A stretch of DNA of 64,000 nt from positions 124,001 to 188,000 of the forward strand of contig MSJH02000660.1 of assembly GCA_001931875.2 (NCBI GenBank). Reading direction: 5' to 3'. Positions within the stretch are counted from its first letter, which is position 1. Every line of letters begins with the position of its first letter. This document shows positions 49,029 to 60,969 of this stretch, one piece after another. A program made the translations under genes and the position numbers. Origin of the DNA: Byssochlamys sp. IMV 00236 (taxonomy: Eukaryota; Ascomycota; Eurotiomycetes; Eurotiales; Thermoascaceae). Below the pieces are notes generated by a model. The model saw nothing but the letters and a program-made list of their open reading frames with translations. It did no database searches and was not told the DNA's origin.

Positions 49029-49926
49029 GTGCACGCTGCTCCTGATCGTTGCGCAAGCCGCCTCGTCGACCCCAAAAAGCAATGCTTTTGAAGGGATCAT
49101 TTCTGGAGATTTGTGTGAATTTACAAAAGAGGACCTGCTCACCCCGCAATCTATTTATAGATCCCACCCACCGCTCTGCTTCCACGCTCGCTAGACATCA
49201 CCACCGATGAATGTCTTATTTTCTTTTGTCATGACCACTCCATCATTTTTACGAATTCCAACAGTCCGGCCTGTTCTCCAGAAGACAGGCCGCACTGTTG
49301 ATGATGCATGCTTCTACTTGAAGGCGGCATACGGACGGCGTTGGCAGGATGGGTGCACCACTTTTTGTTACTGGAACTAGGTGGTACTCCTCGTAGCGGA
49401 ATTGTTCCGCTAGTTACTAGTAGGAGCTACTGATCCAGTTTCTTTGATTGCTGCATGGGCACAGGCGATACCCGCATAACAGCATTCCTGCACATTTGAC
49501 GATCACGAGGGAGGCGTTTTCGGTGGGCGTTTCTTGTCAAGTATTCCTTTATATTCCTTTACACTGTCGCCAGTTTCATTGGGACACAGAACCATGACTG
49601 GATGGAGGCATTGCTCCAGACAAACTAATAATATCAACTATGAAATCGTAACCGACTGCATTCTTATTTGGTTCCGCTAGAGCTAATTACCGGATTCGGT
49701 AGCCCCGGATTGCTGTAGGGTGCCTTTTGGGGTTAAAACAACCCCGGATTATTATATAAGACGGAGGGTAAAAATAGAGCAGATTCAACATTGCTATTTA
49801 CAGATCGGATCATCGTACAGCTTGCGCCACATCAACACGTGGGAAAAAAGACGTTCTGGGAGTTTGTGATCCTGATCACTCTGGACAAACCACTCTGGAC
49901 TAACAAACAAAACCTCGTCCCTCCAC
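49029..49926. other. Intergenic
   Basis: This 898-bp stretch has no gene that I can see. A possible downstream exon of the 48837 ORF would lie here. Confidence 0.45.
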
Positions 49927-50666
49927 TCAACTCAACCGGTTACCCCTGGGCGGCCGGAAAGTCTCCGTAGCTTCATATTTACTCTTCTCCAGCACGCGCT
50001 GCGCATCCGTATCGGGTTCATGCCGGGTCGGCGCGGGGTCATTGCTAGCTTCCGAACTCGGGGAACCCGCGACGTCTGACACGTTATTCTGCTGGGCTAG
50101 CTTAGCGCGCTGCAGGCTGGGGTCGTCGGTCGGCACGGGCGTCTTATTCGGAGGAGCGGACGACAGGGTGGGAGGTGTCGGGGCACTGCGGCGTTCCTGG
50201 TACTCAGCGGCGGCCAGGGAGGCCTTGCGTCTCAGTTCTGCTTCATGGCGAGATGCCCGGTCGGCATTGATGGACTTTTTGGCGAAGTAGTAGGCACCAC
50301 CGCCAGCTAAAGGGGAGAAGGATTCGTATGTCAGCACTACTCTGAGAGGGTCTGCTTGAAGACAGCCGGTATGGAGCTTGAGGGGAATAGGAGAGGACAA
50401 AGGAGCGAAGATAATTAATGACGACCAGGGAGGAGATTTAAAAGGCATTGGAGATGGACTGATTCTTACCAACGCAGAGGGCGCCCCAGCCAAACCTATT
50501 CAATGATCAAATTCTCGTCAGATATCTCCGGACGAAGCTCGGCGGAAGCAGAGAGTAGTTTCTCGAGAAATTGCGGCTTACCAGGTAGATCTGACCTGGA
50601 TTAAACAAGACAATTAGTTCGTGTATCATCTTACACAGGCAAGAGGAGGGCACATACCGTGTTCAT
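49927..50666 (-). CDS. DUF4748-like small protein built from micro-exons
   Basis: Four minus-strand exons, 50666-50658 (9 nt), 50595-50582 (14 nt), 50495-50470 (26 nt) and 50306-49927, encode 142 residues. The joined start reads MNTVRSTWFGWGALCVAGGG and continues AYYFAKKSINADR. This is one membrane span with a glycine-rich end, then a basic helix, and it resembles the fungal DUF4748 family, probably mitochondrial. The rest is polar, with Pro/Ser-rich disorder and a conserved-looking end (ATETFRPPRGNRLS). Three tiny leading exons close in phase, each with good GT and AG signals, but they should be confirmed by transcript data. Divergent from XPB. Confidence 0.75.
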
Positions 50667-51117
50667 TTTGCCGGAAGCAGTCAGTCGATGCTCAGACGAG
50701 ATGAGTTGTAGTTTGTATCGGCGAAATAAACTAACTCCTACTCTTCTACGTCAGGACCGAACGGTGAGCTCTGGTTGCCCGGAGGAACCTTTTACCGCGG
50801 CAGCGCTGGCCAACCAACCAGAGGCCAAAAAGCGCTTGCGGCTCCCGCGTCTCGGCCGGAGATCGATAACTAAGCCATGAGTTGATAACCAGTCGCCTGG
50901 TTATGAGTGTTCCTCTTTTCTTATTCTACATCTATCTCACTACTGCCATCGATATCCGGCTGTGCTGTGCAGTCTCTGGGTGTAGGGATCCGTTAAGGAC
51001 GCTGCCTCTGCTGTTTTCGAGGCTCTGGCAGCCTGTTCGAGCTCTGTCCCTTCGTTGACCTGCTTACTCTTCTTGGACTCTCCCTTGCCACTGAATATCT
51101 GGAAACGCTGAAGCAGG
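50667..51117. promoter_or_regulatory. Shared upstream region of DUF4748-like gene and XPB
   Basis: The 451 bp between two divergent start codons holds both promoters. No specific site was identified. Confidence 0.5.
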
Positions 51118-53732
51118 ATGCCTGTGAAGCGGAAAGCCGTTGACAGTAAGGATATCCCTGTCTAATGCGAACTGAAGGAGTAGTCGACTAACACCGGCCA
51201 GATGGCCCGGCTGGCAGGGCGTCGAAGCGTGCGACTCCCGTTCCGGATCATAGCATCGACAGCGACGACGACTACTCCGAGTACGAAGAGGAAGTGAGTG
51301 GGAAAGATAGCAGCTTGAAAGGTTAGCACGGAGTACTTTCCCTTCTGCGGAAAATTACGAAGTGCTAATGCTGGCGTTCTTTTTCTGTTCTAGATGTCGT
51401 CGAGAAATTCTCACTCGAATCTTTCAGCAGAAACAAGAAGGCTGCTGTCCAGAGGGAAGACCCTCATTTCGGATACAAGGATTTCTCGTCTCTGCCACTG
51501 AAGCCAGATCATGCCAATCGTCCTCTCTGGATCGAGCCGCTCAAGGGCACCATCACGCTGGAGAGCTTCTCGCCACTGGCGCCCCAGGCGCAGGATTTCC
51601 TGACTACGATCGCTGAACCGCTGTCACGACCTACACATCTACACGAGTATCGGTTAACAGGAAACAGTCTGTACGCTGCGGTCTCGGTCGGGTTGCTTCC
51701 AAATGACATCATCAATTTCCTGGACCGGTTGTCCAAGACGCCTCTTCCGGATACGATCAAGTCGTTTATTGTCGACTTTACCAAATCCTACGGAAAGATC
51801 AAGGTCGTTTTGAAACACAATCGGTTTTTCGTCGAGAGTTCGGACCCGGCGATGCTGCAGATGCTCTTGCAGGATGAGGTGATCGGTCCTCAGAGGTTGC
51901 AAGGGTCGGAGGGGATCACCCAGCAAGCTGCCCCGAAAATGGGTGGGTTGGTTATTCCAGGAACGAAAGATGCGGCGGGAGTCAAGCAGGCGGAACAGAA
52001 GACGGCGGAAGGCAATGAAGGTCAACCGAAAGAGGATGATATTCTCGTCTCGTTGCGCGACGAGGATGATGACGATGATCAGGCCCAGGTCCACAGTTTC
52101 GAAATACCGAACAGTGCGGTGGAAGTTGTTAAATCTCGATGCCAGGCGATGGGTTGTCCCGCTCTGGAGGAGTACGACTTCCGGAACGATGAGATCAACC
52201 CTACCCTGGATATCGACCTGAAGCCGAATGCGCAGATTCGAAGCTACCAGGAAAAGAGTCTGAGTAAGATGTTCGGTAATGGTCGAGCTAAAAGTGGAAT
52301 TATCGTCTTGCCTTGTGGTGCTGGAAAGACGCTTGTCGGTATCACTGCAGCTTGCACTATCAAGAAGGGAACCATCGTCCTCTGCACCAGCTCAATGTCT
52401 GTCGTTCAGTGGAGGAACGAGTTCTTGCGCTGGTCAAACATCGACCCCAGCGACATCGCTATCTTCACGTCCGACAACAAGGAGAAGTTCCGCAGGTCCA
52501 CCGGTATCATTGTGTCAACATACTCCATGGTCTCTCAGACGAGAGCTCGTTCCCACGATGCTGAAAAGATGATGGATTGGCTGCAAGGACGGGAATGGGG
52601 TCTGATGATCCTGGACGAGGTGCATGTCGTCCCCGCCTCGATGTTCCGAAAGGTTACGTCCGCCATCGCTTGTCAGGCCAAGTTGGGTCTCACGGCTACA
52701 CTACTGCGTGAGGACGACAAGATCAAGGATCTGAACTTCCTGATTGGACCGAAATTGTACGAAGCCAACTGGATGGAACTTGCCGATCAAGGCCATATCG
52801 CCAAGGTCCAGTGTGCGGAAGTCTGGTGTCCCATGACCACGGAATTCTACTCGGAGTACATGAGGGAGAAATCCAGAAAGGCAGCACTGCTGTATATCAT
52901 GAACCCGAGGAAATTCCAGGCTTGTCAGTACCTCATTGACTATCACGAGAAGAGAGGCGATAAAGTGATTGTCTTTTCTGATAACGTGTACGCACTGGAG
53001 CGGTACGCATTGAAGCTGAACAAGGCGTATATCTACGGTGGTACGCCGCAGAACGAACGTCTGCGCATTCTTGAGAACTTCCAACATAATGAGCAGGTGA
53101 ACACCATCTTCCTCTCCAAGATCGGTGATACTTCGTTGGATCTACCCGAAGCTACCTGTCTTATTCAGATATCGTCGCATTATGGCTCTCGTCGCCAGGA
53201 GGCGCAGCGTCTCGGCCGTATTCTGCGAGCCAAGCGTCGAAATGATGAGGGTTTCAATGCCTTCTTCTATTCCCTCGTGTCCAAAGATACGGACGAGATG
53301 TTCTACTCTTCCAAGCGGCAGGCGTTCCTCGTCGACCAAGGCTACGCGTTCAAGGTCATCACACATCTCCAGGGTATTGAGAACCTGGAGGGTCTCGCAT
53401 ATGCCACACCTGCAGAGCGTCGTGAACTCCTGCAGGAGGTGATGCTGCAGAACGAGACTTCCGCAGAAGTTGAGCATGTTACGGATGATCTCTTCAGTGA
53501 GCGTTCTGGCGGACCTAAAGCCAAGGGTGGCAAGAAAGGCGGCGTCAAGCGTAGCGCTGCGACGCTTAGTGGACTTGCTGGAGGTGAAGACATGGCTTAC
53601 ATTGAATACAACAAGAGCAGGAACAAACAGCTCAAAGACAAAGTCGGCCATCATCCGCTGTTCAGGAAGATGGAGAGAGACCGCCAGCGGAGGAAGAAGG
53701 AGATGGAGGAATTGAGACGAGAACTGAAATAA
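51118..53732 (+). CDS. SSL2: TFIIH helicase XPB/Ssl2 (Rad25)
   Basis: Three exons, 51118-51145, 51202-51321 and 51394-53732, encode 828 residues. This 3'-to-5' translocase of TFIIH opens promoters for RNA polymerase II and DNA for nucleotide excision repair. After an acidic N-terminus, the damage-recognition-like domain and an acidic linker (DEDDDDDQ) lead to the helicase core. Motif I is CGAGKT near residue 358, motif II the DEVH box near 456 that is characteristic of XPB, the RED motif lies in LREDDK, and motif VI is QRLGRILR. The Lys-rich C-terminus is typical. Intron 2 uses donor GTTAGC; the stronger GTGAGT 28 bp earlier would break the frame. Confidence 0.96.
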
Positions 53733-54074
53733 CGATCAAAAACTATGTACAGTACATTTCTCGCATATCAGACGGCGTTCATTGGTGGTTCGTTTATATA
53801 AAGCGCATCGGACGCAGCTTCTCTAGAATATGAGAAAGACGGTAAAAGTCTTAATAATCGACATATCAACCTTCTCACTGTAATTTAGTTAACTCACCAG
53901 GTCACTCTACGTGTAGACCGAGTCTTACGAAAAAGCCAAAAGCCGGTCCACACAAAGACACAATCTCAGCAGAAGCTCGAAGCCAACGTATACCGTATTA
54001 CGTCTATCTATCTAAAGTACATACAATATAAAAATCTATTTCCCACAATGCCCCCAAAAAGAAAAGGTATCATT
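53733..54074. other. Convergent intergenic region
   Basis: This 342-bp 3' flank is shared by XPB and the MFS gene. It is A/T-rich, with nothing else seen. Confidence 0.5.
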
Positions 54075-55729
54075 TCACTCCAAAAGTACACCTCGTGCCT
54101 GCCAAGGACACTTTTTACCAAGAAACAAAAACGAAAGGATCGGTAGAGGTATTAACGCGATTGCTATAATCAAATATTAGATACTGAACCCACTCACATG
54201 TGTGAAAAATAGAAAAAAAAAAAAAAAAAAAAAAAAAAAAGAAAAGAAGCAACTCACCAAACACCGAATTCATATAATAATACCCGACAGTCCCATGAAG
54301 CGTACCGGAGATTATCGGCCCCGTCATCATAGCCAGAGTCACCAGGAGACCATTCAAAGCATAAACACGCGCAAACCCACCATTAGGACCATAAATTTGT
54401 GGATTTTCAACCTGCCTTTCCTTAACGACGGCTGTTAATTCCAACATTCCTATACCATTGATAAAGGGCATGATGGCCCCGATCCCAATTACAGCAGTAA
54501 TATAGAGAGTCGGACCCATAATCTCTCCATTCGCCGAGGGAAACTGCTCTGCTCCAGGAATCCCTAATACCCAGATCAAGGGTATCAGGCAGACTAGACT
54601 GATTGTGATGGGGTATTTGGGACCGATGACATCGTACAGCCACCCGGATAAGGGGCTTATGACGAGAGTAGAGGCTTGGAGGCAGAAGAACATTAGTCCT
54701 GTAGCGGATGTTCCCCAGTTGAAGGCCTCTTGGACGTGGAGAGGGAGTGTGGTGTCGAAGGTGGAAGATATGAATATGGAAAGAAATGAAATAAGTAGTG
54801 CTGTGAGTACTCGGCTCTTGTTCAGATCATCGCGATAGAAGCTGTGTGGTGGGGTTGGTGTGAGATCATCTGGTGGATCTTGAGTCTGGATTGATTCTGG
54901 GAAGGAGTGATATGAGGATCCGGTCTCAGAGAGGAGGGGTCGATCTTCTGTTGCTTCGGAGGATGGAGTAGCAATCGTGCCTTTCGAGGAGCAAGATGAT
55001 GATGAAGAAGAAGAATAAGAAGAAGGAGGCCGTGCCGGGACTTCTTTGTCTGACTTCTCTACTACCATAAGAAGACGAGCGATGAAATCCAGCATCAGCA
55101 CACCGAATGGAGCGGCCCAGGTCGGCCAGTATCCAAGCGCCTCGAACAGGAAGCCCGAGACAACAGGCCCGACAATGAAACCCGCTGAAATAAACGAATT
55201 TACCGTCCCCATGACCTTGCCAATGTCATCCTCGCCGACTCTATCCGCGATTGTGGCCAGACCAATGACCCAGGTCGTGGAGGCGGCGACGCCCTGAAGG
55301 ATGCGCGCGAAGAAGAAAATCCATAAGGAATGCGAACAGGCGAACAGAACAGTTCCCACCAAAGATAGTATCAATGACAGCAACAATGGCTTCTTTCTAC
55401 TACTCGGGTAGCGGCCTGCGAAATGCCCAATGATGGGACTGGCGATCAACGAAGTGAAGGCATAGAGGGCCAGAACGACAGTGATGTAGAATTGAGTGTG
55501 GATTGGGTCGATATAAAGGCGGTCTTTGAGCATGGAACTTAAGATTGGGACGATGAAACTGTAGAGAAAAGTATCTATAATTTTTTTAAAAAAAAGATGT
55601 CAGCGAAGCACCTTGAGGCAAGAAACTAAGTATGATCTTACCAGAAAACAAAGCGATACTGATACAAGCGATCACCAACGTCCTGGATGAACGCCATTGG
55701 GTTCCCAGCGGCCCCTTTGAAACGGCCAT
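54075..55729 (-). CDS. MFS transporter, DHA1/vesicular amine transporter-like
   Basis: Three minus-strand exons, 55729-55642, 55574-54258 and 54163-54075, give 497 residues. The last exon supplies the twelfth membrane helix (ALIPLPILSFLFLGKK) and a short tail. About twelve hydrophobic segments split 6+6 around a long Ser-rich loop (about 200-260, with a run of serines). TIADRVGEDDIGKVMG between helices 4 and 5 is a drug:H+ antiporter-type signature. The closest layout I know is the fungal DHA1 group related to vesicular amine transporters; substrate is unknown. Intron 2 contains 28 consecutive T on the coding strand. An unspliced reading would end in a run of phenylalanines, which is clearly wrong. 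Confidence 0.87.
54213..54240. repeat. Poly(A) tract of 28 (poly(T) in the MFS intron)
   Basis: Twenty-eight uninterrupted A on the plus strand, wholly inside the last intron of the MFS gene. Length is probably variable between isolates and prone to sequencing error. Confidence 0.9.
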
Positions 55730-56929
55730 AGTGAGTGGTCGAGAAGGAAGCTCAGAAGCTGAGAGGGATTATGAAAAGAGAAATTCTGCCCTTCTTTATT
55801 ATTATTATCTAAGAATTCAAATGCAATGCCAGTGGAGAATCGATGGGCTAGTATGAAAGGTCTCCTCTCTGTCCTTAGTAGGTATTTGATTTGATTTTTT
55901 TTTTACTCTGGACAGTGATTTGGAGCTTCCATTCCTCTAGTATTTCCCCTCCCCCTCTCTTAACCCCTTCTTTCACCCTGGACTGGTTGTCAAGAGGCTT
56001 AGTATGAAGGCTGAGAAAAGGCGAAAGACCTCCATATACCGAGTACCACGATATATTTAGCATAGAGGTAGTAAGATTGAAATTGTTCTCATAATAAGAA
56101 TAGACAAGACAGAATACAATGCAAATAAGCTCCTAGATGGTATGAATTACCACCTGTTCCTGCGTTGCTGAGAACCCTTGGATTGTCGATAGTCCCGGGA
56201 TAATAATGGAATCTGCCATCCCTTGCAACGTTAGTGTCGCCGTATCCACCGTACAACAGCGGCCACGTTGGTGATGATAGACATCCCGCGAATCTGGTTC
56301 AAGGAGGTGGCTTGCATATCTACGCGTTGAGCTTGTTACCACGCCAGAAGGACAATGTGCAGATTCTTGGGAGAAACGATCCACTCGGATCGAGTCACGA
56401 AGGCTATTTTGGAGTAAGTTGTAGATCGCCGGGGAGTTATTAGCCCTATCTATTACGGTTTCCCTTTTTGACCCTGGTTTGCTTCGACTAAATCTTGAAG
56501 AAAAAGAATTTTCCAAGAACTTCATCCTATTGGTACTTGCATATCCTGGGATTCAACTACAGATTATCGCTATCGGCAATATCGATCCGCTATCACAAAA
56601 TTTGATCAACTTAACGACGGTCCTGTTTTCTCAAACAGGAGCAATTCTAGGGACAATAGAAGTTCGTATTCAATCTAAAATTGGAATCCAACCCCTAAAT
56701 TGTTATGGTTGCTTGTAGTTATAGGACATCTGGCTTATCTTCTGCTGCGGGGTAGTTACGAGAGGCACACTTACGGATGAATCAGCTCCAAGATCTTTCC
56801 TAGTTAACCAACTAGTCCTGGATCGTACCATCGATCAGTCCTGCTGATAAACAATTCATGTACGAGTAGGACAGAACTATCTTGTCAAGAGATACGAAAT
56901 ACGCGGTAGTACACCAAAATCAATCCAGC
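55730..56929. other. Intergenic, unresolved
   Basis: This is about 1.2 kb. A minus-strand frame of 130 codons (56133-56525) and plus-strand frames of 69-79 codons overlap one another and have no recognisable motif. A broken gene is possible but unsupported. Confidence 0.4.
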
Positions 56930-59077
56930 ATGGTACCTCAAACCGAACGGAAGCATGCACCTTTCGGAACGTGGGAGAGCCCTATATCCAGCCATCTCCT
57001 ATCAGCATGTTCTGTCTCCCTTCTCGGGCTGGATGTGTATGTATGTATCCTCTTCAAGCGTGCTTCAAAACAAAATTAAAACCCGTTACACTAGCTAACA
57101 CATACAAGGAACCCTCTTCGAGGCTATACCATCTCGAAGGCCGCCCCGCTGAAGGAGGCCGTTGCTGCATCGTCGAACATGACTTGTCACCATCTGGCGA
57201 TATTACGAGTAGAGATGTCCTTCCTGCAGAATACAGTGCCCAGACCTCTATCCACGGCTACGGCGGGACACCGTTCATCGTGAACCCCGCCACAGGCGAC
57301 TTGATCTTCACTGATGGCAGAACGAAAGGAGTGTATATCTTATCTCCGGAATCAGGAGAAGTCAAACCGATTATCGATATAGATCCCAGCTCGCCAACAA
57401 CACCAGTGCGCTATGCGGATTTTCATGTCTGCGCTTCGGAGCCGAATTGGGTCCTCGCCGTCGAGGAGCGAGGAGCAGGCAGTGACGAAATCGATAGAGT
57501 CATTGCGATAGAGATATCTACAAAAAAGCAACATGTAATTGCCGAAGGGGCGGATTTCTACTCAAACCCACGCTTCAGCGCTGATGGAAAGCGCGTCTGC
57601 TGGGTGCAGTGGAGTCATCCCGATATGCCCTGGACAGGATCCCTGCTTTATGTAGCGGATTGGCTTGGTGATGGGAAAATTGAAAAACCTGTTTATATTG
57701 CAGGGGAGGCTCTTAAAGAGAGTATTCTCGAGCCTAGATGGGGTATAGACGGGACGTTGTTCTTTGTTAGTGATCGTACGGGCTATTGGCAGCTGTATCG
57801 TCTCGATGTCGGGACCTCGGAGGCGAAGAGGGTGAGTCTGAAGGGACTGGAAGAGGTCGAATTCTCAGGAAGGAACCCTGCTTTGGGAAGGTAATTAGGC
57901 AATGGATCACTAGGTCGGGATGGTGATATCGGTATTCTTGCTGACATTGCGAAAAAGCTATACATACGCCCCTATGACTGCCACGACCATCCTAGCAGCA
58001 GTCACCATCCGAGCTGCAAACCGTCTGGTAGTCATTGACCTCAAGACGGAAACTTTCCAATTCCTCGATTCAGATCTTATTGAAATTCGCTTCAATGCCC
58101 TCAGAAAGCTAACTGACACCAAGTTCGCCATCATCGGAAGCACAGCGCGATTTCCCAACTCCCTGTACGAATTGGACCTCGCTGATCCTTCATACAAACG
58201 ACTCATCAAGACATCTGCAGAAGTTGATCCGATCCTTTCTACATTCTTCTCAGAAGCCAGACATATCTCTTTTCCCCGAGTATATGGAGAAGCCCAAGGG
58301 GAACAAGCTCATGCGTTCTTCTTACCGCCTCAGAATCCGAACTATCAAGGTACCCCAGGTTCCCTCCCGCCTCTGATTGTCTGGGCCCATGGCGGGCCGA
58401 GCAGTCATGTCCCTCCAGGCTTGACTATGAGGGATCAGTACTGGACTTCCCGAGGGTACGCGGTGGCCTTGCTCAACTATACCGGTTCTACCGGCTACGG
58501 ACGTCGCTACCGTGAGCGATTGGACGGTAAATGGGGCATCTTGGACGTGGACGATTCAGTCAGCTGCGTGGAGTATCTCGCATCTACCGGGCAAGTTGAC
58601 CGTACTCGAGCCGGAATCATGGGCCCCAGTGCAGGCGGTTATACTGTACTGCAAGCGCTGTGCGTCTATCCTGATGTCTTCGCGAGCGGCAACAGTGAGT
58701 ACGGAGTTGGCGACCTGAGAGCCTTGGCGGAGGATACACACCGATTCGAAAGTCATTATCTTTTTGGATTGGTCTTCGAAAGGGGCGGACGAGGAATGAG
58801 TGAGGATGAGAAAAACCGTGTCTACAAGGAACGCAGTCCTTTATTCAAAGCGGATAAGATCAAGAGCCCCCTCCTACTGCTGCAGGGCGATGCGGACAAA
58901 GTAGTTCCTCCAAACCAGGCCAAAGATATGGCGCAGGTCATCAAGGAAAAAGGAGGAGATGTGAAGTTGATTATCTTCGAGGGAGAGGGTCATGGCTTTG
59001 CACAGAGCGCTTCAGTGCGAAGAGCCGTTGAAGAGACAGAGCAATGGTTTCGAAGAACGTTGGTGAGATCTGAGTAG
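56930..59077 (+). CDS. S9-family serine peptidase (prolyl oligopeptidase/acylaminoacyl type)
   Basis: Three exons, 56930-57040, 57109-57890 and 57958-59077, give 670 residues. The N-terminal half is a beta-propeller of WD40-like (TolB-type) strands, such as FSADGKRVCWVQWSHPDMPW and VSDRTGYWQLYRLD. The C-terminal half is an alpha/beta hydrolase with the oxyanion region WAHGGPSS and nucleophile S522 in GPSAGG. D611 lies in GDADKVVP and H643 in GEGHGFA. No signal peptide is visible, suggesting a cytosolic peptidase acting on short or N-acylated peptides. Substrate is not predictable. Both introns end in AAG rather than CAG/TAG but have branch-like CTAAC/CTGAC sites, and the phases match. Confidence 0.9.
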
Positions 59078-59427
59078 TCGATAGTCGTCATGCTCATACA
59101 TGTCTTACACTTCAAGTTCACGGCCATAATCTACGAAGATTGAAAATGAATTGCTCTTACATATATAGTACCATATTGAACCATGCAGAAAAAAGAGAAT
59201 GTTCAATTTGTCACTTATAGATATATTCCAAAACAAAGCCGTCGCCATAGCACCGTTCCCCTAGAATGCAAGCCAAGGAAATGTAAAGGAAGGCAGATTA
59301 TTGTTCTGCAGCCAACATTGGGAAGTGAGTGGCGAAAGAATATCAGACAAAGGAAATTCGTGAAGTAGTTGCATCAAAATGGACGTCCCAGGCTGTGAAT
59401 GCCTAGAGGTAAACCTGACATGATAAA
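59078..59427. other. Convergent intergenic region
   Basis: This 350-bp 3' flank lies between the S9 peptidase and Mpm1-like genes. Nothing else is seen. Confidence 0.5.
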
Positions 59428-60969
59428 TCACTCCTTCCAAAACCAGCCTCTTCGGGAAGCTTTGTCAGAGATCTGGGAGTCACCACTCTCGGACTTCTGC
59501 TGGGAGGAATGCTGGGGGTTGAGGACCTCGACGGATTCGTTGCTCTCTTCGCGGCCGTCGGCAAAACGCTTCGTCTTGACGGTCTTCGTCTGGACAGTAC
59601 CGTCTGGGAGGGTCCGCCGTTCTGTGGAGGTCATGGTAGACACTACAACCGAAGATGGCGAGGCAGTTGAGCCATTAGCAGTCGCTGGGTTGACGGCAGT
59701 GGCCTCAGCGGTGTCATTTGTAGTTTCAGGAACGGAATGCTTGTTTCCACCCGAGATGAGGTCCAGCCAGCTTTCGTTATCTTGTGAGCCGTCGATCTTT
59801 GAAATGCGTTGCAACCTGCGTCTCCTTTCCTCTATCTCATCGCGGTACCGCTGCCTTTCCTCATGAAGAAGACGAAGCAGAGGACTTTGGGAGAACTCTC
59901 TGGAGAATTCTCTCTCTCGTGCCTCGATATCCTGGAGGAATCTGTCATATAGATCCAGCTCGCTTACTGGTTCAAACCTTTCAGTGTCCCTTTGAACCAG
60001 TTCTTTCGATTCAGGAGACGGCAGGGCTGGTTTATTATCCTTGTTGTCTTCCTCGGCCTGGCTTCCGTAGAGCATACCCGAGTGACCGTTGCCATTGGCC
60101 GTAGGAATATACTTCCAACGATCTCCAAGGCTTCCTCTCTCCACCAATCCACGTAACCAGTTGCTGCCCTTTTCCTTTCTCCTGGACGATTCCGTGTCTC
60201 TATCCAGCATAGGCTTGCCATTCTCTAGACGCAGTAAATCCTCGAATGCGTCCCGCCAGTGAGGCTCCTTTGGATCTTCTCCCGAGGAAATGTTCAACGA
60301 CGAAAAGAGCGAAGAGACGATACCCTTGTCACGATTTGCACGAAGTCGAGATTGGCGCTCTAGATGTAAGGGCGAATAAGGACTGAACAGGAGGTATGGG
60401 ATGGGCCAGGCTCCCGCTTCAGCTTCTTCGAATGTATCCCAGAAAGGGTTGAAAAGGCCGGTGGAGAAAGGGAAGCGATCATCGAACCAGAGTTTGTCGA
60501 AGAAGGAATCAAGACTGAAGAAGTCGAACGGCCGGGAGCGATGGGTGTGCCAGCGCCATCTGTCGAAGTCATCATAGTCGGAGCTGCGCGACCATCTGGG
60601 CCATTTGGAACTCGACGACGATCTATCGTAGTCTGATTCATAGTGTGTATCCATCGAGGAACCATCTTTGCGACTCGGATCCGTCCCAGCGTTATCGCCC
60701 TCTCCGCTCCGTCTTTGTCGTGTATTGTCTTTATACTTGCTATCGTCGGCGAAAATCATCCAGTGGTCTGCTGTTGGCTGCGAGACGGCTGACGGAAGAC
60801 CCATGACAGATTGGAGAACGGACGATATCTGTTCATCGGCGTAGCGACGAAACGCTACAAAAGGATTCTCCTCCTCATGCCATGACTTCGGCTGGGGTGG
60901 CGGGGAGGAGCGCTGCGACTGTTGTTGCTGTTGCTCAGGAGCTTTGCTGTCTTCCGGAGAACCGGCCAT
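59428..60969 (-). CDS. MPM1: Mpm1-like mitochondrial protein
   Basis: Single exon on the minus strand, 513 residues, starting at 60969 (MAGSPEDS). An in-frame upstream ATG exists at 61032 but adds an unlike hydrophobic leader. The protein is polar and aromatic-rich, with ENPFVAFRRYADEQISSVLQ near 33-52 and DRWRWHTHRSRPFDFFSLDSFFDKLWF in the middle. The C-terminal block is TSTERRTLPDGTVQTKTVKTKRFADGREES, with a final GWFWKE. This C-terminal signature recalls fungal relatives of yeast Mpm1 (mitochondrial peculiar membrane protein 1), of unknown function. A coiled coil (about 360-400) precedes it. Assignment rests on remembered motifs. Confidence 0.7.
   Translation of the reverse strand: MAGSPEDSKAPEQQQQQSQRSSPPPQPKSWHEEENPFVAFRRYADEQISSVLQSVMGLPSAVSQPTADHWMIFADDSKYKDNTRQRRSGEGDNAGTDPSRKDGSSMDTHYESDYDRSSSSSKWPRWSRSSDYDDFDRWRWHTHRSRPFDFFSLDSFFDKLWFDDRFPFSTGLFNPFWDTFEEAEAGAWPIPYLLFSPYSPLHLERQSRLRANRDKGIVSSLFSSLNISSGEDPKEPHWRDAFEDLLRLENGKPMLDRDTESSRRKEKGSNWLRGLVERGSLGDRWKYIPTANGNGHSGMLYGSQAEEDNKDNKPALPSPESKELVQRDTERFEPVSELDLYDRFLQDIEAREREFSREFSQSPLLRLLHEERQRYRDEIEERRRRLQRISKIDGSQDNESWLDLISGGNKHSVPETTNDTAEATAVNPATANGSTASPSSVVVSTMTSTERRTLPDGTVQTKTVKTKRFADGREESNESVEVLNPQHSSQQKSESGDSQISDKASRRGWFWKE

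Noticed and set aside
51294..51321. GTGAGT at 51294 as the second XPB donor
   Set aside because: Although it is the better consensus, it leaves exon 3 out of phase. The GTTAGC donor at 51322 keeps the frame.
56133..56718. Minus- and plus-strand ORFs between the MFS transporter and the S9 peptidase
   Set aside because: Mutually overlapping frames without recognisable domains. I noted the stretch as unresolved rather than calling a pseudogene.
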